In this document: positions 1-6,464 of the stretch, piece after piece
Layout of the letters: the number at the start of each line of letters is the position of its first letter
Position numbering within the stretch: position 1 is the first letter of the stretch
Origin: Actinomycetes bacterium
GTDB taxonomy: Bacteria > Actinomycetota > Acidimicrobiia > Acidimicrobiales > RAAP-2
DNA: 10,105 bases
Direction of reading: 5' to 3'
NCBI GenBank assembly: GCA_021805305.1
Contig: JAJZFO010000022.1
Location: 1-10,105, forward strand
Notes under the pieces: model-generated
Database searches by the model: none
Seen by the model: the letters and a program-made list of their open reading frames with translations, nothing else
What the model was told of the DNA's origin: nothing
Position numbers and translations under genes: made by a program

Positions 1-692
1 CGACGAAAGGCATCCACTACGTCGACTGCGGCACGAGCGGCGGCGTCTGGGGCCTCGAGCGCGGCTACTGCCTGATGATCGGCGGCGAGGACGCGACGGT
101 CCGCCACCTCGATCCGCTGTTCAAGACGATCGCGCCCGGAGCCGGCGGCGTGGCCGCGACCCAGGGGCGCACCCGCACCGACGGCACCGCCCAGGACGGC
201 TACCTCCACTGCGGGCCGAGCGGCGCCGGGCACTTCGTGAAGATGGTCCACAACGGCGTCGAGTACGGCATGATGGCCGCGATCGCCGAGGGCCTGAGCA
301 TCCTGCGTCACGCCAACGTGGGCACGCTCGCCCAGGTCGCCGACGCCGAGACCACTCCCCTGCGCGACCCCGAGAACTACGCCTTCGACATCGACCTCGC
401 CCAAGTGGCCGAGGTCTGGCGTCACGGGTCGGTCGTGAGCTCGTGGTTGATGGACCTCACCGCCGAGGCGCTCGCTCGCTCGCCGGAGCTCGACGAGTTC
501 TCGGGCCGCGTGTCGGACTCGGGCGAAGGTCGCTGGACGGTCGAAGCCGCTATCGCCGAATCGGTCCCCGCCCCGGTGATCAGCGCCGCGCTGTGGCAAC
601 GCTACGAGTCGCGCTCACGAGGCGACTTCACCGCGAAGGTCCTCTCCGCGATGCGCGCGGGTTTCGGGGGACACGCCGAGAAGGGGTCCTGA
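1..692 (+). CDS. gnd: 6-phosphogluconate dehydrogenase, decarboxylating (5'-partial)
   Basis: Oxidatively decarboxylates 6-phosphogluconate to ribulose-5-phosphate, forming NAD(P)H, in the cytosol. The gene enters from the left edge. The reading frame is set by the codon at base 3 and gives 229 residues before TGA at 690-692. Visible family signatures are the [13 protein letters not shown] segment (window residues 10-22), then [20 protein letters not shown] (about 67-86), which carries the catalytic Lys and Asn of the KxxxN motif. Near the end is [15 protein letters not shown]. The C-terminus stops soon after the AMRAGFGGH segment, as in the short (about 300-340 residue) GntZ/GndA class, not the roughly 470-residue class. 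The N-terminal Rossmann domain is outside the window, so NAD versus NADP preference cannot be judged. It overlaps the next gene by one base, so it is translated as part of the pentose-phosphate operon. Confidence 0.95.
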   Translation, partial: TKGIHYVDCGTSGGVWGLERGYCLMIGGEDATVRHLDPLFKTIAPGAGGVAATQGRTRTDGTAQDGYLHCGPSGAGHFVKMVHNGVEYGMMAAIAEGLSILRHANVGTLAQVADAETTPLRDPENYAFDIDLAQVAEVWRHGSVVSSWLMDLTAEALARSPELDEFSGRVSDSGEGRWTVEAAIAESVPAPVISAALWQRYESRSRGDFTAKVLSAMRAGFGGHAEKGS

Positions 693-1348
693 TGCGCCAC
701 GACCTTCACGTGGACCAGGACCTCGAGGGGCTCGCGCACCACGGCGCGAATTACATCGCCGCCGCGGCCCGCGACGCCGTGGCGCGGCGCGGGCTCTTCA
801 CGATGGCGGTGAGCGGGGGGCGCAATCCCTGGACGATGTTTGGCGACCTGGCCTCGTGCGACATGCCCTGGGAGCGCACGCGGATCTTCCAGGTGGACGA
901 GCGCGTGGCCCCCGCGGGGGACGACGAGCGCAATCTCACCCACCTTGAGCGCAGTCTGTCGGGTGTCGACGTCGAGGTCGTCGCGATGCCCGTGCAGGAC
1001 GAGGACCTCGACGCCGCCACCGCGGCCTACGAGCGAGGACTGCCCGCGAGGTTCGACCTGATCCACCTCGGCCTCGGTCCCGACGGTCACACCGCCTCCC
1101 TGGTGGCCAATGACCCGGTGCTCGACGTGAGCGACCGGCTGGTCGCGCTGACGGCTCCCTACCAGGGTCGACGACGTATGACCCTGACCTACCCCGCGCT
1201 CGCGCGTACCGAGCAGCTCCTGTGGCTGATCACCGGCGAGGAGGCCCGTGGCGCCCTCACGGCATTGTTGCGCGGCGACGAGACGATACCGGCCGGGAGG
1301 GTGAGCGCCCCGCGATCGCTCATCATGACGGACCTGGTGGTCGGCTAG
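692..1348 (+). CDS. pgl: 6-phosphogluconolactonase
   Basis: Hydrolyses 6-phosphogluconolactone to 6-phosphogluconate, the step between Zwf and Gnd. The product is 218 residues, near the 230-250 usual for the DevB/SOL-type family. Motifs seen are VSGGRNP (40-46), the QVDER stretch (67-71) and GLGPDGHTASL (127-137), which is the phosphate and active-site signature of the family. The ATG at 692 is chosen because AAGGGG lies five bases upstream and because the protein then starts just before the first family helix. An earlier in-frame ATG at 443 would lie deep inside gnd and is not credible. The start overlaps the gnd stop by one base (TGATG), so translation is probably coupled. Confidence 0.93.
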   Translation: MRHDLHVDQDLEGLAHHGANYIAAAARDAVARRGLFTMAVSGGRNPWTMFGDLASCDMPWERTRIFQVDERVAPAGDDERNLTHLERSLSGVDVEVVAMPVQDEDLDAATAAYERGLPARFDLIHLGLGPDGHTASLVANDPVLDVSDRLVALTAPYQGRRRMTLTYPALARTEQLLWLITGEEARGALTALLRGDETIPAGRVSAPRSLIMTDLVVG

Positions 1349-1351
1349 ACG

Positions 1352-2011
1352 ATGGACACCGATCACGAGAAGCGGCGCGCCGCCCAGGCCGGGGCCGAAC
1401 TGATCGAACCCGGCATGAGCGTCGGCCTGGGTACTGGATCGACGGTGGCGCACCTGCTCGGTGAGATCGCCCGACGCGGCGTCCGCGCCACCTTCGTCGC
1501 GACCTCGCCACGAACCGCGCGCGCGGCCCATGAGCTCGGCATCGTCGTCGAGGTCGACTTCCCCTTCGACCGACTCGACCTCGCGATCGACGGCGCCGAT
1601 CAGGTCGCCCCCGACGGATGGCTCGTCAAGGGCGGCGGCGGGGCACTCACCCGCGAGAAGATCGTGGCCGCGAGCGCCGATCGCTTCGTGGTCATCGTCG
1701 ACTCCTCCAAGATGGTGGCGTCGCTGTCGGCGCCCGTCCCCCTGGAACTGTTGGAATTCGGCGTCGCGGCCACCCTTCGTCACCTCGGCGTCACCGTCCT
1801 TCGCGACGCTGCGGCGAGCCCGGACGGGGGCCGACTGGCCGACCACTTCGCCGACCCCGCCGACCTCGCCGACCCCGCGACGCTCGCGGGCCGCTTGGGT
1901 GCGGTGCCGGGCGTCATCGCGCACGGTCTCTTCGCCCCGTCGCTGGTGAGCGAGGTCATCGTGGGTCGCGACGACGGCGTCGACCGCGTGAAATATGGAG
2001 GATACCCGTGA
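1352..2011 (+). CDS. rpiA: Ribose-5-phosphate isomerase A
   Basis: Interconverts ribulose-5-phosphate and ribose-5-phosphate, feeding nucleotide synthesis from the Gnd product. The 219-residue length is normal for RpiA. Motifs in order are GLGTGST (25-31), which binds phosphate; LAIDGADQV (77-85); and KGGGGALTREKIVA (93-106), including the catalytic Glu at 102. SSKMV at 118-122 carries a conserved Lys at 120. The C-terminal PGVIAHGLF segment (186-194) is also typical. It starts three bases after the pgl stop, with only a weak purine stretch upstream, so translational coupling is likely. Its last four bases overlap the GTG start of zwf. A short internal repeat FADPADLADPA (166-176) sits in a surface-loop region and looks harmless. 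Confidence 0.95.
   Translation: MDTDHEKRRAAQAGAELIEPGMSVGLGTGSTVAHLLGEIARRGVRATFVATSPRTARAAHELGIVVEVDFPFDRLDLAIDGADQVAPDGWLVKGGGGALTREKIVAASADRFVVIVDSSKMVASLSAPVPLELLEFGVAATLRHLGVTVLRDAAASPDGGRLADHFADPADLADPATLAGRLGAVPGVIAHGLFAPSLVSEVIVGRDDGVDRVKYGGYP
1997..2001 (+). promoter_or_regulatory. Shine-Dalgarno of zwf
   Basis: A perfect GGAGG lies six bases upstream of the GTG at 2008, inside the 3' end of rpiA. It decides the zwf start: the reading frame is open far upstream (to about 1618), but that part only shadows rpiA, and the conserved protein begins shortly after this GTG. Confidence 0.8.
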
Positions 2012-3453
2012 ACACCCCGACCATCCACGACGAGTTCGTCACCCCGGACAACCACGTGTTCGTGCTCTTTGGCGCCACCGGTGACTTGGCCAAGCGCAAG
2101 ATCATCCCGGGACTCTTCCACCTGGCCTGCGTGGGTCTGATGCCCGAACGCTACCGCATCATCGGCTCGTCACGGGCGTCCTCGGCGCTCACCGACGACG
2201 AGTTCGTCGACCTCGCGCGCGAGGCGATCCTCACCTACGGCACGAACGCGCCCGACGGCGAGGTGTGGGAGAACTTTCGTGCGTCGCTGGGTTTCGTCGT
2301 GACCGATCCCGACGCACCCGAGGACTTCGCCCGCGCGATCCACCAGGCCCAGCGCGAGGTCGGCGATAGCGCCCGACGCCTCTTTCACCTCGCCGTGCCC
2401 CCCAACGCCACCGCCGCCCTCATCGCCCTGCTCGAGGCGGCCGGTCTCAACGAGGAGTCGCGCATCATCTGCGAGAAGCCCTTCGGCGTCGACCTCGACT
2501 CGGCTCGCGAGCTCAACCGAGTACTGAAATCGAGCTTCGACGAGACTCAGATCTTTCGCATCGATCACTTCCTGGGTAAAGAGTCCATCGACAACATCCT
2601 CGCGTTGCGCTTCGCGAACCGCCTGTTCGAACCGCTGTGGAACCGCGATCACGTGCGGTTCGTGCAGATCGACGTGCCCGAGACGCTCTCGGTCGAGGGG
2701 CGCGGCGCCTTCTACGAGGAGACGGGGGCGTTTCGCGACATGGTGGTCAGTCACCTGTTTCAGGTCCTGGGTTTCTTGGCCATGGAGCAACCCACCAGCT
2801 TCGACGCCGGCCCCCTGCGCGACGAGGTGCACAAGGTCTTTCAGACCCTGGCGCCCATCGATCCCTCGTTGGCCGTGCGAGGTCAGTACGAGGGCTACTT
2901 GAGCGAGGAGGGCGTGGCCCCCGATTCCACCACCGAGACCTTCGTCGCTCTTCGCGCGGAGGTCGAGAACACCCGATGGAAGGGCGTCCCGTTCTATCTG
3001 CGCACCGGCAAGAGCATGGCCGAGAGCCGCCAGGTCATCACCATCGGTTTCGACGAGCCCGTCATGCGCCTCTTCCCCGCCGGGCGAAAGACCCCTCGGT
3101 GGCGAGGCAACAAGCTAGTGGTCGACTTCGCCGATCCGGGTTCGATCCACGCGCACTTCTTGACCAAGGAACCCGGTCCGCGCATGCACCTGGAGCCGGC
3201 GCAGATGCACTTCCACTACCGCGACTCCTACCTCGAAACGGGTCACCTCGAGGCCTACGAGCACCTGATCCTCGAGGCGATGCTCGGCAATCGATCCCTC
3301 TTCACCCGCTCCGACGGCATCGAGCGACTCTGGCAGGTCGCCGCCCCGATGCTCGAGGATCCGCCGCCGATCGAACGATACGCCCCCGGGTCGTGGGGAC
3401 CGGAATCTATCCACGCCCTGGTCGCACCCAACGAGTGGTGCCTACACGGCTAA
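2008..3453 (+). CDS. zwf: Glucose-6-phosphate 1-dehydrogenase
   Basis: Oxidises glucose-6-phosphate to 6-phosphogluconolactone with reduction of NAD(P)+, the entry step of the oxidative pentose-phosphate pathway. The 481-residue length is typical. The nucleotide-binding loop is FGATGDLAKRKIIPGLF (21-37), with Thr where many homologues have Ser. EKPFG is at 156-160, and the substrate and catalytic signature RIDHFLGKE is at 184-192, with the Asp-His pair at 186-187. FRDMVVSHLFQVLGF (242-256) and FYLRTGKSM (329-337) are also family-typical. The start is GTG in a GTGA overlap with the rpiA stop. It is the last gene of the operon here. The common actinobacterial partner opcA does not follow; instead the convergent ureohydrolase gene begins at once, and the two stop codons overlap by four bases. 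Confidence 0.96.
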   Translation: MNTPTIHDEFVTPDNHVFVLFGATGDLAKRKIIPGLFHLACVGLMPERYRIIGSSRASSALTDDEFVDLAREAILTYGTNAPDGEVWENFRASLGFVVTDPDAPEDFARAIHQAQREVGDSARRLFHLAVPPNATAALIALLEAAGLNEESRIICEKPFGVDLDSARELNRVLKSSFDETQIFRIDHFLGKESIDNILALRFANRLFEPLWNRDHVRFVQIDVPETLSVEGRGAFYEETGAFRDMVVSHLFQVLGFLAMEQPTSFDAGPLRDEVHKVFQTLAPIDPSLAVRGQYEGYLSEEGVAPDSTTETFVALRAEVENTRWKGVPFYLRTGKSMAESRQVITIGFDEPVMRLFPAGRKTPRWRGNKLVVDFADPGSIHAHFLTKEPGPRMHLEPAQMHFHYRDSYLETGHLEAYEHLILEAMLGNRSLFTRSDGIERLWQVAAPMLEDPPPIERYAPGSWGPESIHALVAPNEWCLHG

Positions 3454-4460
3454 AGGCCACCCAACAATGGGTCGCTCGGCCGACGCACGACGTCGCCGCT
3501 CTGGTGGCGCGCGCGCCACGCCATGCCGCCCAGCGCCTCGAGGACCACGCGATTGCCCAGGTACGCCGTGATGTCCGCGTGGTCGTAGGGCGGCGACACC
3601 TCCACCACGTCCATCCCGGCCAGCGGCACCTGCATGGCGATGCGACGCACCGCGTCGAGCAATTGGCGACTGGTGAGCCCCCCGGGCTCGGGCGTGCCCG
3701 TGCCGGGCGCCGAGCCCGGGTCCACGACGTCGACGTCGACCGACAAGAACACCGCATCACAGTCGTCGCCGGCGATCGATATCGCCTCGTCCAGCACGGC
3801 GTCGAGGCCGCGCGCGACGATCTCGCCCATCTCGAAGGATCGCATGCCCTGGGCGGCCATCCACGCGAGCGTCTCGGGCTCGGGCCAGTAGCCGCGAAGG
3901 CCGATCTGTAAGAAGCGGTCGCCACGGCACGCGCCGGACTCGATGAGGCGGCGCATCGGCGTGCCGTGCCCGTAGAGCGACCCCCACTGCGTGTCACCGG
4001 TGTCGGCGTGGGCATCGAAGTGGATCACCGCCACCCGCCCCCAGCCGACGTGACGCGCGACGCCGGTCACGTCGGGCAGGGCGACGGTGTGATCCCCACC
4101 CAGGATGATCGGCACCACGCCCGACGACGCGACCAGGCTCACCCGCGCCTCCAGGGCCGCGAGCGAGCGCTCGGTGTCGCCCGAGGGCATCTCGACGTCA
4201 CCGAGGTCGACCACGCCCGTGTCGAGGAGCGCGTCGACACCCAACGCCAGGCTCGGGCGGCTCCCGTCGTGGGGCAGATAATCGGCGGCCCGCATGGCCT
4301 GGGGCCCGAAGCGACAACCCGCGCGGTGCGAGGTCCCTCCGTCGAAGGGCGCGCCGATGATGGCCGCGTGCGCGCCCGACCACTGCGCGGGATCGTCCGG
4401 GTCCGCCGCGGGGACGCCGAGGAAGGTGTGGTCGGGACCGTACATGTTCCCGAGTCGCAT
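3450..4460 (-). CDS. speB: Agmatinase/arginase-family ureohydrolase
   Basis: Mn-dependent hydrolase that splits a guanidino compound (agmatine in true SpeB) into an amine and urea. At 336 residues it is typical. The full set of metal-binding motifs is present: GGDH (121-124), HFDAHAD (147-153) and SVDVDVVDP (240-248), followed by the GTGTPEPGG segment (253-261) and EVSPPYDHADIT (287-298). These show an intact binuclear site (H124, D149, H151, D153, D242, D244). The substrate cannot be fixed by eye; guanidinobutyrate, guanidinopropionate or other guanidines are alternatives, so the symbol is tentative. The ATG at 4460 starts eight bases after the DUF3048 gene, with TAGGG (overlapping that gene's stop) six bases upstream. 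A second ATG five codons in is possible. It is probably the last gene of the minus-strand unit and converges on zwf. Confidence 0.88.
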   Translation of the reverse strand: MRLGNMYGPDHTFLGVPAADPDDPAQWSGAHAAIIGAPFDGGTSHRAGCRFGPQAMRAADYLPHDGSRPSLALGVDALLDTGVVDLGDVEMPSGDTERSLAALEARVSLVASSGVVPIILGGDHTVALPDVTGVARHVGWGRVAVIHFDAHADTGDTQWGSLYGHGTPMRRLIESGACRGDRFLQIGLRGYWPEPETLAWMAAQGMRSFEMGEIVARGLDAVLDEAISIAGDDCDAVFLSVDVDVVDPGSAPGTGTPEPGGLTSRQLLDAVRRIAMQVPLAGMDVVEVSPPYDHADITAYLGNRVVLEALGGMAWRARHQSGDVVRRPSDPLLGGL

Positions 4461-4468
4461 GGCTGGCC

Positions 4469-5488
4469 CTAGTGCGTTACGGTGACGGCCGCACCATTAT
4501 CGAGCAGTTCCACCCACGTCTGGCCGGGGGTCAGGCGAATCGCCTTGCCCTTGGCGTCGAGGTACTGGATGGGCGTGTTCTTGGCGTGGCGCGCCCACGT
4601 GCCAACGATCTCCTTGCCGTCGGTGAAGACGTCCGCGACCCCACCGCTCTGCAGGTTCGCGTAGGAGGTGAAGGCGCCGACGCCGTTGACGTAGTTGACG
4701 TAGTTGACGATGACGTTCTTCGGCGATTCACGCACGTGGTTGGCGGTGTAGTCGGGTCCGGCGAACTGCGTCGAACGATCCCAGGACTTCGTCGCCGCGT
4801 TCCAGGTCCAGGTCATGGGATAGATGCTGGGGAAGTTGACGACGAACTTGCTCACGGCGACCCCCACTGCGGCCTGGCCGAGGGGGCGGTACTGGAAGAG
4901 CGGCGTCGGCGGTACCGGCTTACCCCCGCCGAGGGCGAAGAGCGCCGCGGCGCTACCGAAGAGGTTGTAGGGCGCCTGGCGACTCGAGTCGCGGAACATC
5001 GCTGAACCCGCGCTCGACTCGTCCACCAACTTCACCGGCGCGGTGGAGATCGACGTAATCGCGTAGGGCGCGCCGCCCGAGAACGCGAAGATCCCGCCGA
5101 TGGGTTCGACGATCTGGGTGTCGGTGGGTCGCACCGAGCGGATCGGCCCCACGCGGGCGGGGGCGTTCTGGTTGAAGATGGCGGCGAGTCGAGGGATCCC
5201 GCCGTTGATGATCTCCTCGTACACCACGTCGGCCTGGTCGATCCCCCACTGCGGCAGGGCGTTGGTGTCGTCTTCGACCTTGATCACCAGGGCGGGTCGC
5301 TTGAGCGCGGTGCCCGAGGGGTCGGGTAGCCCGGTCAAGGGCGCGATGGGACCGCCCGAGGTGGTCGTCGAGGTGGTCGCGGTGGTGGTCGACGGAGTCT
5401 TCTTCGACGAGCCTTGAGTGGCCACGATGACGACGATGCCGATGACGATGACGATGGCCGCGACGATGTAACGAGTTTGATTGCGCAT
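4469..5488 (-). CDS. DUF3048 (YerB-like) membrane-anchored protein
   Basis: The 339 residues start with a hydrophobic helix (about 7-23, rich in Ile and Val). It is followed by a Lys pair and a Thr/Ser-rich linker (30-45), so the protein is probably anchored in the membrane with the bulk outside. The N-terminal DUF3048 half is recognised by RPALVIKVEDDTNALPQWGIDQADVVYE (64-91), then PRLAAIF and VGPIRSVRPTD (113-123). The C-terminal half is recognised by KNVIVNYV (257-264), the GTWAR stretch (296-300) and LTPGQTWVEL (319-328). Bacillus YerB is a lipoprotein, but no lipobox Cys is seen here. The molecular function of the family is not established; a cell-envelope role is inferred only from location. 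A 31-base gap separates it from the GNAT gene upstream, with only a weak ribosome site. Confidence 0.88.
   Translation of the reverse strand: MRNQTRYIVAAIVIVIGIVVIVATQGSSKKTPSTTTATTSTTTSGGPIAPLTGLPDPSGTALKRPALVIKVEDDTNALPQWGIDQADVVYEEIINGGIPRLAAIFNQNAPARVGPIRSVRPTDTQIVEPIGGIFAFSGGAPYAITSISTAPVKLVDESSAGSAMFRDSSRQAPYNLFGSAAALFALGGGKPVPPTPLFQYRPLGQAAVGVAVSKFVVNFPSIYPMTWTWNAATKSWDRSTQFAGPDYTANHVRESPKNVIVNYVNYVNGVGAFTSYANLQSGGVADVFTDGKEIVGTWARHAKNTPIQYLDAKGKAIRLTPGQTWVELLDNGAAVTVTH
4685..4711. repeat. Three 9-base tandem units inside the DUF3048 gene
   Basis: GTTGACGTA occurs twice in tandem and a third time as GTTGACGAT (plus-strand reading). In the minus-strand protein this gives NYVNYVN at residues 262-268. 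It looks like a small in-frame slippage duplication in the C-terminal DUF3048 domain. Confidence 0.7.
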
Positions 5489-5519
5489 TGCTACAACTTA
5501 CTCAAAACGGGGTCGGGTG

Positions 5520-6464
5520 CTACTCACTCGAGCGATGGATTATCACGTGGTCGATCCCCGTCTCGGCACTGACGTGCAGGGAATTCTCCAGGACCCGCCA
5601 GCCCGTGGCGAGGTAGAAATCGACCGCTGACGTGCGAGCATTGGCCCAGACCAGGGTCACGCCACGTTGGGCGAGGACGCCCAGCGCGTGCGTCAGGAGC
5701 CGCGAACCCAGACCCCGGCCCTGGACGTCGAAATCGGTCGCCATGTAACGCAACTGGTAGGCCACCCGCGTGGGGTCGAAGGGCGCGGACACCTCGAAGA
5801 ACGAGGCCCCCACCACCAGTCGCTCCAGCAGGTAGCCCCCGAAATGAAGGGTCGTGGCCAGCGCGTCGCCGCGATTCACGACGTCGACCGTCGCGTCATC
5901 GTCCCTCAGCACCCGGCGGCGCAGGTCGTGCAGTGCGCGGGGGTCCACCGCTACGACCCGCAGCACGCCCTCACCCAGGGGTCGACGCATCTCCTCGAAC
6001 ACTCGCGGGTCCTCCGGGCCGCTCGACACCGAGTGTCCCGTCGGCGCGAAGCCGCACTTGGCGTAGAACGCCTTGGCCCGCGACAACGAGGACGACACGT
6101 AGAGGTGCAGCGCATCCACCCCTTGGGCCAGCGCCCAGGCGCTCACCGCGTCCACCAGTTCTCGCGCGACGTTCGTGCCCCGCGCCGGGGGCGAGACGTA
6201 CATCGCGAAGAGCCACCGGGTGTCGGGACGTTCGTCGTGCACCTCACCGCGAGCCATCCCCACCACGCGCCCGTCTCGTTCGGCGAGGTAGAAGTTCCAC
6301 TCCTCGGCGCATCGCGCCCACTGCTCGTCATCCCAGGCGACGCACCGCTCGTAGGTGTCGCCGAACGCTCCGGGCGAATCGGCCAGTGCCTCGAGACGAA
6401 TGGCGCGCAGCGCCATCGCGTCGCGCCTCGTGCCCGGACGCACCCGCCGCACCTCGGGGTTCAT
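5520..6464 (-). CDS. Tandem-domain GNAT N-acetyltransferase
   Basis: A 314-residue protein with two GNAT folds; a single GNAT protein is usually about 150-180 residues. The first unit (about 5-160) has FAMYVSPPARGTNVARELV (86-104), a weakly conserved acetyl-CoA loop, and the AKAFYAKCGF element (130-139). The second (about 167-312) has a canonical Q-x-x-G-x-G loop in DVQGRGLGSRLL (246-257) and a matching AVDFYLATGWRVLEN (280-294). Substrates are unknown. The ATG at 6464 is chosen because it overlaps the ClC stop as ATGA, and because the frame further upstream only shadows the ClC gene. No clear Shine-Dalgarno is seen, fitting coupled translation. Acetylation of a small amine is possible given the downstream ureohydrolase, but that is inference from context only. 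Confidence 0.87.
   Translation of the reverse strand: MNPEVRRVRPGTRRDAMALRAIRLEALADSPGAFGDTYERCVAWDDEQWARCAEEWNFYLAERDGRVVGMARGEVHDERPDTRWLFAMYVSPPARGTNVARELVDAVSAWALAQGVDALHLYVSSSLSRAKAFYAKCGFAPTGHSVSSGPEDPRVFEEMRRPLGEGVLRVVAVDPRALHDLRRRVLRDDDATVDVVNRGDALATTLHFGGYLLERLVVGASFFEVSAPFDPTRVAYQLRYMATDFDVQGRGLGSRLLTHALGVLAQRGVTLVWANARTSAVDFYLATGWRVLENSLHVSAETGIDHVIIHRSSE

Noticed and set aside
602..1924. Long open frame of 440 codons on the minus strand, opposite pgl and rpiA
   Set aside because: Its translation is low-complexity and rich in Arg, Gly and Asp with no family signature. It lies exactly opposite two clear enzymes in GC-rich DNA, where antisense frames stay open by codon bias.
3456..3482. 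GGCC...GGCC with inner ACCC/GGGT near the zwf stop as a terminator
   Set aside because: Arms are short and asymmetric and lie inside the coding end of the ureohydrolase; no T-run.
2637..3911. 424-codon plus-strand frame spanning the end of zwf and the ureohydrolase gene
   Set aside because: It is out of frame with zwf and antisense to the ureohydrolase, Arg/Ala/Gly-rich, and without recognisable motifs. It crosses the convergent stop codons only by composition.
5424..5457. Repetitive GATGAC/GATGCC tract
   Set aside because: It is explained by the Ile/Val codons of the transmembrane helix of the DUF3048 protein; it is not an independent repeat element.
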